A DNA stretch of 64,000 nucleotides from Diadophis punctatus similis (GCA_023053685.1 JALIGW010000010.1:13251919-13315918), one strand, 5' to 3'. Numbered from the stretch's first letter, positions 1-11,870 are shown. Notes: generated by a model not told the origin, from the letters alone. Program-made: numbers and translations.

Positions 1-675
1 GAAGAAGGCATCCTCCGCCGTGATCGGACGCTGGATACGCGCGGTCATTGCCTACGCCTACGACCAGCAGGATCTGCCGTGGCCGGCTAGACTGACGGCA
101 CACTCCACGCGGAGTGCAGCCACAACAGTGGCGTGGCAACCAACACCTCCATTGAGGAAGTGTGTCGGGCTGCAACATGGTCTTCCCCTGTGCCGTTTGT
201 CAGGCACTACAAGGTGGACGCCTATGCTGCCAGAGATGCGGCCTTCGGCCGTCGGGTATTGCAAACTGTGGTGTCAGCAACGGGGCTGGACGATAGACCT
301 TGACTCCCTCCCAATGGGATTACTGCTTTGGCATGTCCCAATCTTGGAGGCTAGCTCCACCCACTATGGAGAAAGGGTGTTGTATCTTACCCTTCTTGTA
401 GGGCGGAGCTAGCCTCCAAGTCCTAAGCCCTAAGTTATTGCGGGTTCTTGTTGTTCCGGTTACCTGCAGTTTAATAAAGTTTTGGTTGGGGAGCTCCACT
501 ATGGGTCTGACTCCGTCCTTTGTCTCAAGAGGGGGTGCACAACAGGAGGACAGCTTTTATAAAATCAGACTCAGTCCTGATTGGCTGATGGATTGTATCA
601 TCCCAATCTTGGAGGCTAGCTCTGCCCTACGAGAAGGGGTGTTCAGGTAAGATACAACGCCCTTTCTCCCCACCG
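1..675 (+). mobile_element. DIRS-type tyrosine-recombinase retrotransposon, 3' end only (family A)
   Basis: The window opens inside a DIRS-like element, of which only the end of the recombinase gene and the right terminus remain. The right terminus (about 480-675) carries a TATA-like stretch near 556 and the sequence around 606-670. Its reverse complement is repeated just inside the element at about 369-420 (shared core GGAGAAAGGG, GTTGTATCTTAC, GCTAGCCTCCAAG). A terminus paired with an internal complementary region is the known DIRS arrangement for forming a circular intermediate. The same terminus in inverted orientation occurs at 45681, inside another DIRS copy, which defines a shared family. 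The left part lies outside the window. Confidence 0.8.
2..303 (+). pseudogene. DIRS tyrosine recombinase, C-terminal fragment with frameshift
   Basis: This is the end of a phage-integrase-type tyrosine recombinase (YR), the enzyme DIRS elements use instead of a DDE integrase. The first frame shows the catalytic H-x-x-R box as HSTR in TAHSTRSAATTVAW. A frameshift then occurs near 137-141. The next frame continues with CRAATW and VRHYKVDAYA, whose Tyr is the expected nucleophile, and ends at TGA 301-303. The same blocks occur in the other two DIRS copies at about 35950-36090 and 49440-49560. It is broken and non-functional as read. Confidence 0.8.
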
Positions 676-702
676 GGGTAGAAGGCTTTGCAAGCTTTGC
701 AT

Positions 703-776
703 GCCTTGTCAGGCCCACCCCAAAAAATCAGGCTAGGGCTTGTTTTCGGGGTGGTTCTTATTTTCAGGGAAACGGT
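703..776. repeat. Right-end fragment of a TIR element (GAAAATAAGAC family)
   Basis: This short stretch contains CAGGCCCACCCCAAAAAATC and ends in TTATTTTCAGGGAAACGGTA. It is nearly the same as the right end of the larger element that finishes at 6194. Only the right terminus remains, and it abuts the DIRS fragment on its left, so the DIRS element may have landed in it. Confidence 0.6.
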
Positions 777-2139
777 AATAATTGAAGTGTCTCAGCAGAT
801 GGCATTGCCTGATTTTCTCTGGCCATAGGAGCTAAACAAGATCATTCTTCATTAATACTTGGGTGCGAGATGACCAGGAAATTCCATGACTCTAGTTAGA
901 TTATGTAGTCACAAAACATTCTACATAAGTAAGGCATTAGGAAATTACTTTCATGTTGTTGACAAGTGGACTACAGGAATTTGTCACTAGTAATTCAAAG
1001 GGATTTTACTTTAAGTGAAGACAAATCTCTGAATATGCCTGTTGTGCTATTCAGTATACTTGGGGGGGGGGGTTGCTGTTGAGTTTTTTCATTAATGCAT
1101 TGGGCTTTTTAAAAAATACTTGTTATTGTGATATTGGGTGAAAAAAGTGATGTAATTTTGTTTTGGCCAACTCTAATGAAAAGCATGTATTAGCATTACA
1201 AAATTTAAGTCATAGAACCATTTGTATAACAAAGTCCAACCTAAGAAAATATAGCTATAATGTCATATTGTTTTGCTTCTTGCTTCTGCATGGATTGAAT
1301 TTTTAGCAATTTGAGCTGTTCAAATTACAAAATGGAAATAGCCTGTATTGTGACTTTTATGTCCTAGAAAATTTGATTCAGCTGCTCAGTGAGCAAAAAC
1401 TAAGTATTATGAGCCATTGACATCTCACATTATTAATACAGAGTATAGTGGTAAAGAGATCTAGACATAAGGAATTTTATTTTTTAATAAAGAACATATA
1501 CGGTCCCTTTCAAATTGTATGTTTTGTAGCTATGGCAGATCACTGTTGCTTTAGTTGAGTCCTTACTGCCCAAATAACAAGTAGTTTTGCAAAGTAACTG
1601 CATTCCCTTGAAAGCTCACTGTGGCTACTTTAAAACCATCCTGTGTTTTTTTGCACAGGGACCTGCACATATCTATTTGTGATTTGGTTGTTTTTTAGTT
1701 TTGAATTCTACATGTTAAGGGCAAGAAATATTAGGACTTAACTGTATGCATTCAAGTTTTGACTTTGTTTTAAACTTCTGCTATTTTTGAGGAAGTTGTA
1801 GAAGCATTGAACTTCCAAACATAGAGTTATCCCTGATGAACCATTTGAATAAAAGTGAATCTTGCTGTACAAGAAATATCTGCCACTCCCTTGATTCTAG
1901 GATTAGGACATGGTGTCCAAAGCAAATACGAATTGATCATAAAAACCGGACCTTGTAATTTGATCAAGAGAATGAATTCTTTTCAAAAACATGTTTACAT
2001 CTCTTTTTGAAAAATGTCATTGGCTTTCCCCCCATGTTCAGCCCAGTGCTTTGTTTTAAGTTCCTGGCTCCTGTATAATTTTTTCTTCCAATAATACAAG
2101 TTTCAATGCTATCTTAAATAGAAACATACATATTTGACA
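777..2139. other. Intron sequence with no recognised feature
   Basis: This is AT-rich sequence in the first intron of the host gene. I see no ORF of note, no splice-flanked exon and no repeat family I can name. A homopolymer run of G lies near 1063-1072. The first coding exon of the APOO-like gene was not found here. Confidence 0.5.
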
Positions 2140-2141
2140 TA

Positions 2142-3170
2142 CTGTGTTTCCCTGAAAATAAGACCCACCCCAAAAACCTGATTTTTTGGGGTGGGCCTAA
2201 TATAAGCCCTACCCCAAAATAAGGGGGGATGGGCACGCCAGCACGATAGCCGGCCCCTTAGTGCAGCGCAAATACCGATAAGTCCGAGCATGGAGGCAGA
2301 GGTGGGGGGGGGAAAGACAGGTGATACGGATGTGCTGCATGGCTGCCTGACTCATGGGAGGCTCGTGGGAGGCTTGTAAGGTGGCACCAGCAGCAGGTGG
2401 AGGCTGAGGCATGGAGCATGCCGGAGGCAGGCGATCCCAATGCCCTGTGCAGATAGCTCTTCGGCATAGCCACAGGCAAGCTGAGAGACGGTGGGACGGA
2501 GTGGGCGGCACATTGGGATCATCTCTGCCACCACCTGGCTGTGCTGTGCACTTTTCACCCAGAGGGAGACAAAACAATTTGCTCCATTCCCAAGCACCCC
2601 ATAGGCAACCAAACACTTTTCGCCCTGACAGAGAAATAACAGAGACTCAAAAGCTTCGTGTGCTTGCAAAGGGGATGGTTTGAAACAGAGCGATTAGCTC
2701 CGTTTCAAAGCATCACCTTTGCAAGTAGACAAAGCTTCATCTCCCTTTGGGTGAAAAGTGTTTGGGCAGCTACCACTGGCCCCACTCTCTCTGTCCCACT
2801 GTCTGTTTGCCCACAGCCTCAATCGGGGCCAAGCTCTCAGCATGCCCCGGCCTCTACCCACCCTGCCAGGAGAGCGAAGATTTCCTGCGAGGTGCTGTGG
2901 CTGAAAAGTGTCCCAGCAGCAGCTGGACTAGCAGGCAGGGCAGGTGGAGGCTGGGGCATGCCGAGAGCTTGGCCCATTTCAGCCGAGGGGAAGCAGACAG
3001 TGGGACGGAGAGGGTGGGGCCAGTAGTAGCTGCACTCCCACTCCTGTCGCCCCCTGTGCTCACCGCCTCCTGTACTTAAAAAAAATAAGACCTTCCTGAA
3101 AATAAGCAGGAGTGCTTATTTTCAAGCCCAAAAGAAAATAAGAATGGGTCTTATTTTCAGGGAAATACAG
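2142..3170. mobile_element. Non-autonomous TIR DNA transposon with TA target duplication
   Basis: The left end reads CTGTGTTTCCCTGAAAATAA and the right end is its inverted counterpart, TTATTTTCAGGGAAATACAG. Both are flanked by TA (2140-2141 and 3171-3172), which fits a Tc1/mariner-type insertion. The interior is GC-rich and has no transposase. The open frames in it are not similar to each other or to any family I know. The same termini bound the 2.5-kb element at 3694-6194, and a lone right end lies at 703-776. The family name is not known to me. Confidence 0.7.
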
Positions 3171-3383
3171 TAATACACACCAAGTACAGGAGATACAAGG
3201 AACAGCCTTATTGAGACTCAAAAATGTGCTTTTGTGTGTTTATATGCATCTTTCAGTTTCTACTTGACTAAAACTGTGCAGACTTGTGACAATAACTTTG
3301 CTTCATTCATGTTTGAATTGCGAATATGTATATGTTCAATTCCATTGGTACATATGAAATATCCCCATTTTTATTATATTTAG

Positions 3384-3494
3384 ATAAGGCAGTTGATTGT
3401 TGCACCTGGTACCTTAAGCTTGCTTGCTGTACACGTATATGCTGATTCTGCTGAGAATAAATCCTCCAAAAAGAACCTATTAAAAGTTGATGAG
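3384..3494 (+). CDS. APOO: APOO/MIC26 coding exon (N-terminal region)
   Basis: This 111-bp exon has an acceptor TATATTTAG before 3384 and a donor GTATGA after 3494. It encodes 37 in-frame residues beginning IRQLIVAPGTLSLL and ending LLKVDE. These match the N-terminal part of vertebrate APOO (MIC26), which begins with a very short first coding exon and then a hydrophobic stretch and a lysine-rich segment ending VDE. The product is a subunit of the MICOS complex at mitochondrial cristae junctions. The exon starts and ends in phase 0, which fits the next exon. The initiator exon is not identified. It lies between two TIR transposons. Confidence 0.85.
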
Positions 3495-4614
3495 GTATGA
3501 GTCTATGTTTTCTCTAAATGATTTTCTTATTTAGCCATTATCTAATTTCAGTATGTAGATTCATAATTTAGATTTCTTCTTTTCTAATGAAGTTATTCTT
3601 TTTTATGAAGGTGCATTGCAGTGTTGCAATGCAGCCTGATTGTGGTTTATGTAGAAGAATTTCCCATGTGGAGAATGCCCCAATACACACTTATCTTGTT
3701 TCCCCAAAAATAAGACCTGGTCTTATTTTCTTCTGGCCCCCAAAATAAGCATCCAGACTTATTTTCATGGAGGTCTTATTTTTTTGACATGCAGGAGGTG
3801 GTGAGCACAGAGGCCGACAGGAGTGGGAGTGCAGCTACTGCTGGCCCCGCCCTCTCCGTCCCACTGATTGCTCGCGGCTGCAACGGGCCAAACTCTTGGC
3901 ATTCCTTGGCCTCTACCTGCCCTGTCTGCTACTGGGACACTTCTTGGGTGCGTGCTATTGACCGCTAAGCAGCTGCCCATGCTGCTGCTGGCCTTGCAGG
4001 GGCTCGTTGCCCTCCTGGTGGGTGCAGGCCGGGACGTGCCGAGAACTTGGCCACGATTGAGGCTTCCTGGGGTGGAGCCAGCAGCCCCCTCCCACCATGC
4101 TGCTGGCTGGTTGAGAATCAGGCAGCTCTGGGAACCTCTCCCTGGCTGGACACGGAACCCCGGCTAGAAGTGGTCTCCTTTGGGCTACTGAGGGCCAGCC
4201 TGCATACCTACTCAGTGCTGCAGACATCAGGTTACAGGGTGGGTGCTGCAGCTCTCATGCCAGCTGTGTGTGGGGTAGCTCCAGTGGGAGGTAGTGGAGG
4301 CTGCTGGGCTAGGTGGAAGGCGAGGTGGCTGCAGAGCTGCTACAGGCGACCAGGGGCAGCCCTACACTTGCCTCACAGAGCCAGCATGAGAGCTGCAGTG
4401 GCCACAAGGACCAGGGCCCGAAAAGCGCCGGGTTCAGCATAGCTGTAGCTCGGCGCCTGCAGCATTGAATAGGCATGCAGGCTGGTGCTCAGCAGCCCAA
4501 ACACTTGACAATGCAGGCCAGCGCCTATTGGGCGCCCAAACACTTTTTGCCGCTTCATCTCCCTCTGGGCGAAAAGCGCGCGGCAGTTCAAGCGATCAAA
4601 TGTCTCTCTGTGTA

Positions 4615-4643
4615 TAAGAGAGAGAGAGAGAGAGAGACAGAGA

Positions 4644-4674
<31 letters not shown>
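4615..4674. repeat. (GA)n microsatellite
   Basis: A run of GA dinucleotides with a few GACA interruptions inside the TIR element. Open frames of Arg/Glu or Ser/Leu across it are products of the repeat and not genes. Confidence 0.9.
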
Positions 4675-4675
<1 letters not shown>

Positions 4676-4930
4676 CGACAGAGGGGAACCGGGTAAGGAA
4701 ACTGAGCCTCCCCCGCCCAGAAGCGATGTGCAACCTCTCACAGTAACAAGAATTGCAGGCAATTCTCGTTACTGTGAGAAACTGTACATGGCGAAGAATG
4801 AAGTGAGGCGGTGGGGGGGTGGAGGATGAAGCAAGGCTGGGGTTGCAGAGCTGCCCCAAGTGCCCCGCAATGGTGCACCCTTCAGCCAGGCCACCCATGC
4901 CAAACCCTCACCCCACCAATCCCCCAGGGT

Positions 4931-5190
4931 AGCCACATCCCTTCACTAACCTGCTTTCCAGCTCCGTTCGCTGCAACCGCATGCAGGACAACTAAAGTAG
5001 TCTGAGGGACTCCCGTAAAAAAAATACGGTGGTTCAGGCCTTCCAACTTTGTGAGGTTTTTTTTTCATGAAAAGTTGGAAGGTGTGAACTATTTTTTTTA
5101 TCCGAAGTCCCACAGACTACTTTTGCCATAAATGCGCAGTGGAGAACGGAGCTGGAAAGCAGGTTAGTGAAGGGATGTGGCTGCTTGGAG
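4931..5190. repeat. Foldback (inverted repeat) inside the TIR element
   Basis: The arm at about 4931-5010 (AGCCACATCCCTTCACTAAC, CTTTCCAGCTCCGTTC, AGTAGTCTG) is inverted at about 5098-5190 (GAACGGAGCTGGAAAG, GTTAGTGAAGGGATGTGGCT). A second pair, CCTTCCAACTTT and AAAGTTGGAAGG, lies in the loop. The whole can fold into a long hairpin. Confidence 0.75.
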
Positions 5191-5217
5191 GTGGTGGTGA
5201 GGGACCTCTCTTTGTGC

Positions 5218-5425
<208 letters not shown>

Positions 5426-6234
5426 GTTCTTTCCTTGGGAGCCCTGCACAGATGCACATCCCAGGATTGCAAGGCTGAAGGTTTCAGATGGAGTATTTTG
5501 GGGATGTGCGTCTGTGTTGCGATCCCAAGTAAAGAACGATCAGCAGGAAAATGAGGGGTGGAGATTTTCCTGCAGACCGTCCTTTCTTTGGGATCGCAGC
5601 ACAGACGCACATCCCAGGATTGCAAGGCTGAAGGCTTCGGATTGAGCATTTTGGGGATGTATATTTTGGGGATGTACTTCCCTGCGCAGGGAAGGAGGAG
5701 GTTTGCTCCAAAGCTACGGCAGAGCGTTGCACTGGGAAGCCTCCACAGTTAATATCGGTATTGAATTGCGCGTCTTGCTCCAGTGAGGGGGGTGCAGGCA
5801 GGGGTCTCGGCAGCCAGGGAGATGGGGTTTTGGGGTGCAAAGGAGGAAGGGGCAATCTCCCCCCCTCCATCCCACTGCAGGGCCTCCATGAAGCTCATGC
5901 AGGGCAGTGTGACCGCTGGCGAAGCAGGCCCTGGCAGGCCAGCGGCTAAGGAGGTGCTCCGGAGATCTGGGCCAAGTTGCCCAGCTCTCGCTGGCGCAGC
6001 TGATCCACGGGCCGCAATTAAGGGGCTGAGCCTCCACAAGGTGACCGGGAAAGGGAAGGACTGCCTCCTGTGCTGGCCACGTCCACCCCCTTCCCTAGTG
6101 CTTATTTTTAGGGTAGGTCTTATATTAGGCCCACCCCAAAAAAACCAGGCTAGGCCTTACTTTCGGGGTTGGTCATATTTTCGGGGAAACACAGTATTAG
6201 AACATAAATAGTAACTATTTACTGCTATTTACAG

Positions 6235-6354
6235 CTTTCACTCTATACCAGTCCATCACCAAAATCAAAATATGTGGAAGATCCAGAGTCACAACTGGAA
6301 GAAACTATTTCTCATCTGCGGCATTCTTTGGCGCCATATGCAGCTTGGGTTCAG
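6235..6354 (+). CDS. APOO: APOO/MIC26 coding exon
   Basis: The exon is 120 bp, phase 0 at both ends, with acceptor CTATTTACAG and donor GTATAG. The 40 residues include LSLYTSPSPKSKYVEDP and SQLEETISHLRHS, and end WVQ. The KYVE motif followed by a helical segment and an aromatic-rich PY..W is characteristic of the APOO/APOOL family. The LSLY start and SQLEE point to APOO (MIC26) rather than APOOL (MIC27). It continues the frame from the exon at 3384. The following intron is about 18.7 kb. Confidence 0.88.
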
Positions 6355-6427
6355 GTATAGCATTTAATTTTGTTACCAGCCCAAGAACTGAATAATTTGT
6401 ATAAGCATGTAGCTTTTACTATTTCCA

Positions 6428-6757
6428 AACAGAGGAAGTAGATGAACTTTTTGCTAGTCAGCTAACTAAGATATGTAGGAAGCACATCACAATAGTAATG
6501 GGGGATTTTAACTACCCTGACATCAACTGGGAGACAAACTCTGCACCAAGTGGAAGATCCAACAGGTTCCTAACAAACCTAGCAGACAACTTTGTTTCCC
6601 AAAAAGTAGAGAAGGGAACAAGGGGATCAGCCATATTGGACTTAATTCTCACTAACAGAGATGAAATGATAGAAGGTGTTGAAGCTACAGGAACCTTGGG
6701 GGCAAGTAATCATGCAGTATTGGAATTCAACATAATGCAAACACAAGCAGTAGATTT
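6428..6757 (+). mobile_element. CR1 LINE, endonuclease fragment (piece 1 of one split copy)
   Basis: In frame, the sequence gives the CR1 apurinic endonuclease core. It includes MGDFNYPDINW with the catalytic Asp and Asn, LDLILTNRDEM, and a late SNH-VLEF block where SDH is usual (catalytic Ser-Asp-His, here Asp to Asn). The piece stops at about 6757 and the next part of CR1 ORF2 resumes at 11871. The two are therefore one copy interrupted by inserted LINE sequence. The 5' end is truncated. Confidence 0.8.
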
Positions 6758-6968
6758 ATATGGGCGTGATTTATATCCTACCTTTCCTGCTCCAGGCAGT
6801 ATGGCTAACACTCCTATGAGGTTTCCTGACAACCACCCTGTGAGGGGTTGATAGCCTTGATTCCAGGAGAAAAAAATTGGAGATAAGGTTTTTTTTTGGA
6901 GATAGAGAAGTATTTATAGCATGATGATGTAATTGCTTTTCTATATAAACAAAATGGAGTAGAGTACT
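6758..6968. other. Unassigned sequence between CR1 and L2
   Basis: This stretch includes a segment that looks like a LINE 3' untranslated region (ACAACCACCCTGTGAGG). The rest is not recognised. It lies inside the break of the CR1 copy, so it came in with or before the L2 insertion. Confidence 0.35.
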
Positions 6969-8190
6969 TCCGGGGAGGAGCTACGGCAGCTGGATGAGTA
7001 TGATCTCTCCCTTCAAAACTCCGCTTTCCCTCTTAAATTCTATCTATCTAAAAAACCCCAAGAGTTCAATTTATATGGGGAGGCTGGAGGATTAAACAAG
7101 GAACCCGATGGTTGTGGGGTCGTATGATTTCGATCCGGATGTGGAGACCGAGGGACCGCGTTCTCTCCAGCTAGGGGTGAGGAGAAGAAGAAGATGGCTG
7201 CCGTTATTTTAAAAGCACCTTGGGATCTTGATCGGTTTGTTGTATGGACTTCGCCTAAACGGCGCCGGTTAGCACCATCTACCCTCTGGCTGGCTGCACA
7301 AGCAGCATTGCTGGCGAAGAGGTTTGACCGGTCGGACTGGCCTTCTGGCTGTTTTTTAAGACCATTTTTAAGACCATTATTGTTTACCATCTCTCTCGGG
7401 CTGCCGGGGGGCCAACCGCCATTTGGCAACAGATTTAAAACAGCTGCCGTTTCGCCCTGTTCCGTGCTGTTCTTCCTCTGCTGCTTACCTGTCAATCGCG
7501 GGTCGGTGACGGAGGTACGAGCGTGGTCGCTATCACCCCCGCCACCATTGTCACCGTTATCATCTTGGCGAAGATTTTTAAGAGCATGTCTCAGCTGTTT
7601 GGCGGCAGTGGAACTGTGCTTACTTTTACCGCTGCCATTGCTGCCGTTGCTTTTGCAACGAGGACTGCTGCAAGCGCCGAAAACGTCTCCACAGGTCTTC
7701 AGCTGCTATAGAATGGATTTTAGTACAGGGACGATCTGGTCGCTTGTCATCTTGGACCTTAGATCGGATGGAATTAATATCTTGAGGAGAACGTGTTTTG
7801 AGGTGCACCAGAACGACTTTTATATTGATTGGTTTTATTGTATGCCATCAGATTGTACACGTGAACTTGTTGAGAATATACTTTTTACAATAGACGGACG
7901 AGGCTTTGGAGCCACCTCATGCAGATTGGATGTATTGGCTCCTATTAATTACTATACCAAGCTGCTTTTATTCTTTTATTTTTTATATACTAGTTTTACT
8001 CTGCAAGTTTTTTTATAGGGGGGAGTGGCTGATTAGTATATAACTGGTTTGAATGGGGAAATGATTGGGTAGTTTTAAAATTGTATGGGTGGTTACAAAA
8101 TGGAATGAGTTGGATCCGGGAAAATGCTCCTCACCTGCTGAGTGTAGAAAACAGATGCAGGTGGGGGCCAGACCCTGATACCGACATAGC

Positions 8191-10830
8191 ATGTATGAAC
8201 AAGTGGGCCAGTCAGAAATTATGGGAGCTGGCAGGGGAGGGGAGGGGATCTCTGGAGAGGGGGAGAGTCGGAATATATCGGTCATTATGGGGAGGGGGAG
8301 ATACGGCAGGAACCGAGGGGTGGGCCGCACTCGGAGAACTAAGACTCGCTACCTTCAAGCGATTCCATGTTCTAACCCCTCCGAGTCAACTCAGAGGCCT
8401 GGGGACCAGGGTTGTCGGGGCCCTGGGCTCAAGCTGCTGCTGCTAAATGCCAGGTCAATTGTCAACAAGGCTCCCCTCATTCGGGATCTCATCCTAGAGG
8501 AGGGAACCGACCTGGCATGTATAACTGAGACCTGGCTGGGCCCTGAGGGGGGTGTTCCCCTCTCAGAAATGTGCCCAGACGGGTTTCAGGTGCAGCATCA
8601 GCCACGACCCCAGGGAAGGGGTGGTGGAGTGGCAGTTATCATCCGGAAGGGTCTGTCACCTCATAGGATCCCTGCCCCGGAGATTGTCGGGTGTGAGGCT
8701 TTCCTTGTGAAATTGGACCTAGGGGTTCAGGTGGGCCTATTGCTCACGTACCTGCCTCCCAGCTTCGTGTCCATTGCCCTGCCCGCTCTGCTGGAGGCAG
8801 TAGCCGGCCTGGCAGTGGAGTTCCCCAGACTTATGGTGCTGGGGGACTTTAATCTGCCATCCCTGGGCGATTCCTCTGATGCAGAGCAGGAGTTCATGGC
8901 TTCCATGACAACCATGGACCTGTCCCAGATAATTCAAGGTCCGACTCACAGGGGGGGTCACACACTCAATTTAGTATTTCTCTCTGGTTAGTGGATTAAT
9001 GATCTGGAACTAAGGGGTTTAGTCATCTCTCCCTTGTCATGGTCAGATCATTCCCTATTGAGGTTGGACTTTTCCACCCCACTCCATCACCGCAGGGAGG
9101 TGGAACCGATTAGGTGGTTCTGCCCCAGGCACCTAATGGACCCGGAAGGGTTTCAGAGGGAGCTTGGGGATTTACCTGAATCCTTGGTACACAATTCTTC
9201 CGTAGCCATAGCGGCTGCCTGGCATAGGGCAGCATCTGGGGCTTTGGATAGAATTGCGCATTTGCGGCCTCTCCGCGGCAGTGGATCCCGGAGAGCACCT
9301 TGGCTCACCAAGGAACTCCGAGAGATGAAACGCCAGAAGAGACGCCTAGAGCGACGATGGAGGGCCAGTAAATCCGAATCCGATCTAACACTACTAAGAG
9401 CCTTTATTAGGACTTATTTAGTGGCGATAAGGGCGGCAAAATGTTCGTATTTTTCCGCTCTTATTGCATCCACAGACTCTTGCCCAGCCTCCCTTTTTAG
9501 GGTGACCCGGTCCCTTCTCAAGGGAAGGGGACTGAGGAACCCCTTCAAGGTAGAGCTGAGGAATTTGTTCCCCCAGCCTTTAAAGGTTGCGGTGGTGAGG
9601 CCCCTCCTTAAGAAGCCATCCCTGGACCCAACTGACCTTAAAAATTATCGACCAGTCTCCAACCTCCCCTTCATGGGGAAGGTGGTGGAGAAAGTGGTGG
9701 CGCTGCAACTCCAATGGCTGTTGGATGAAACGGATTATCTTGACCCTTTTCAGTCGGGTTTCAAGCCCAGTCATAGCACAGAAACTGCCTTGGTCACACT
9801 GATGGATTATCTCTGGTGAGCCTGAGATGGAGGTTACTCCTCCATCTTGGTGCTACTTGACCTCTCAGCGGCTTTTGATACCATTGACCATGGTATCCTT
9901 CTGCGCCGGCTCGGGGAGATGGGAGTGGGAGGCACCGTATTGCGTTGGCTCTCCTCCTATCTCTCTGACCGGTTGCAGTCAGTGTTGGCTGGGGGACAGA
10001 GGTCGACCCCGAGGCCCCTCGTATGTGGGGTTCCTCAGGGGTCGATTCTTTCCCCTATGCTTTTTAATATCTACATGAAACCGCTGGGTGAGATCATCCG
10101 TAGGCATGGGGTGAGGTTCCAACAGTACGCTGATGATACTCAGCTGTACATATCCACCCCATGCCAATTCAGTGAGGCAGTTGATGTGATGTGCCGGTGT
10201 CTGGACGCTGTAAGGGTCTGGATGGGGGTGAACAGGCTCAAACTCAACCTGGACAAGACTGAGTGGCTTTGGATGTTGCCTCCCAAGGACTTGGACATCT
10301 GTCCTTCCTTGGTTCTGGGGGGGGGAAATTGATCCCTTCAGAACGGGCTCGCAACTTGGGGGTCCTTCTTGATCCACAGCTAAAATTGGAACAACATCTA
10401 ACAGCTGTGGCCAGAGGGACCTTTGCACAATTTCATCTTGTGCAGCAGTTGCGTCCTTTTTTGGACCGGAAGGCACTACTCACAGACACTCATGCCCTTG
10501 TTACCTCACGTCTTGACTATTGCAACACACTCTACATGAGGCTACCCTTGAAGAACGTTCAGAGACTACAGCTAGTGCAGAATGCGGCGGCGCGTGTGGT
10601 GATGGGTGTCCCTAGATATACCCATGTGACACCCATCCTTTGCGAATTGCAGTGGCTGCCCATAGGTCTCCGAGCGCAATTCAAGGTGTTGGTGATTACC
10701 TTTAAAGCCCTACATGGCTTAGGACCAGTTTACCTCCGAGACCGCCTTCTTCAACATACCTCCCTAAGACCGATTAGAGCCCACAGAGTTGGTCTGCTGG
10801 TGGTCCCGTCAGCCAAACAATGTCGCTGGC
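8191..10830 (+). pseudogene. L2-type LINE ORF2 (endonuclease and reverse transcriptase), broken
   Basis: The endonuclease part shows LLNARS, ITETWLG, the LGDFNLP block and WSDHSLLR, which are the Asn, Glu, Asp/Asn and Asp/His active-site blocks of the LINE APE domain. An in-frame TAG at 8989-8991 interrupts it. The RT frame resumes at about 9034 with NYRPVSNLP, then FQSGF and STETAL, a stop near 9820, LLDLSAAFDTIDH, GVPQGSILSP and the catalytic YADD at 10126-10137. A C-terminal frame runs from 10263 to 10850. At least three frame breaks plus the internal deletion make it inactive. Confidence 0.85.
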
Positions 10831-10853
10831 AGGCCCACGAGCAAGGGCCTTCT

Positions 10854-11145
10854 TTTTTTTTTTTTTTTTTTAAATAGTTTTTATTAAATTATTTACGTTT
10901 AAAAAACATACAAAAGAAAAAATATATGACAATAACAAATACATTACAAACATATAAAAACATAAAAAACGCATACAGCTATAAAACTTTCAATCTCTAT
11001 AATTATCTTACGGCAATTATATATTGGCAATTTACTTCTATATAATTTTCAATTCATTGTCTTATGTATTTGTATAACATGTATTGTACAGTAAATGTTA
11101 ATAGGTAGTAATAAACATATTAATAGTGATTTTAGTAATAGTAAC

Positions 11146-11195
<50 letters not shown>

Positions 11196-11260
11196 TAACG
11201 ATAGTAGTAATAATAATAATAGTAATACAGAAGAAATGTTCTTTTTAGTATTGTAACATC

Positions 11261-11352
<92 letters not shown>

Positions 11353-11503
11353 TATGTATAATAAGACTAGTTTTTCCATAAATTTCTTGGTTATACTTAT
11401 ACATGTCTCATTTGATTTATATTTGTATTTATTGTATCAATCGTGTTTGTTTTCGTTTTTCGTACCAATTGTAAAATGTGTTCCAGATTTCATAGTAGTC
11501 TAT
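10854..11503 (-). mobile_element. Retro-inserted sequence with poly(A) tail and 15-bp target duplication
   Basis: The 15-bp sequence GAGCAAGGGCCTTCT is present on both sides (10839-10853 and 11504-11518) and splits the L2 reading frame. The insert begins with a T run, which is a poly(A) tail on the minus strand, preceded in that orientation by an AATAAA-like signal. These are marks of LINE-machinery retrotransposition on the minus strand. The body is AT-rich and contains (AAT)n, (AT)n and (AC)n tracts. No coding sequence is recognised. It could be an L1 3' end or a processed transcript. Confidence 0.75.
11147..11352. repeat. (AAT)n, (AT)n and (AC)n microsatellites
   Basis: AAT repeats occur at about 11147-11193, AT repeats at about 11264-11311 and AC repeats at about 11312-11351. 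They lie inside the retro-inserted segment, and the predicted Tyr-rich proteins here are repeat artefacts. Confidence 0.9.
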
Positions 11504-11870
11504 GAGCAAGGGCCTTCTCTGTGGCAGCACCAGCTCTCTGGAATACACTGCCCCCGGAGATCCGCATTATTCCCACCCTGCCAGCCTTCAGAAAAGCACT
11601 AAAAACCTGGCTTTGTCGACAGGCCTGGGGCCAATGATTTTAATATAACATCGAGCACTCTTGGCCCATGAATGAATGAATTGTATGGGGGTTTTAAATT
11701 GTTGTTTTTTAATGTATTTAATGTTTTTAATAATTATTGTTTTTAATGTTTTTTCCCAATATTTATTGTTTGCAGGTAGATTTATTGTTGTGAGCCGCCC
11801 AGAGTCCGTGTGGAGTGGGCGGCATACAAGTGCAAATAATAAATAAATAATAAATAAATAAATAAATAAA

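Larger units (their letters stand above)
6969..11870 (+). mobile_element. L2-type LINE, copy 1, nested in CR1
   Basis: This is a nearly complete LINE ending with the squamate L2-like tail GAGCCGCCCAGAGTCC, GGGCGGCATACAAG and (AAAT)n. It has an endonuclease-reverse transcriptase ORF2, now broken, and a 5' region starting near CTTCCGGGGAGGAG. The 5' region holds an unrecognised 274-codon open frame (7194-8018), which could be an ORF1 or chance. CR1 sequence flanks it on both sides. Compared with copy 2 it lacks roughly 300 bp between the endonuclease and the RT (near 9565). A later retro-insertion sits at 10854-11503. Confidence 0.75.

Noticed and set aside
2209..3079. Small ORFs inside the 1-kb TIR element
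   Set aside because: They overlap on both strands, match no family, and fall within a non-autonomous transposon.
4373..4898. Overlapping ORFs on both strands around the GA repeat
   Set aside because: They translate the microsatellite (Arg/Glu or Ser/Leu runs) and non-coding flanks of a TIR element.
7194..8018. A 274-codon ORF upstream of L2 ORF2
   Set aside because: It could be a LINE ORF1, but no coiled coil, zinc knuckle or esterase motif is visible, so I did not annotate it as a gene.
11132..11404. Tyr-rich ORF
   Set aside because: It is a translation of AAT, AT and AC repeats.
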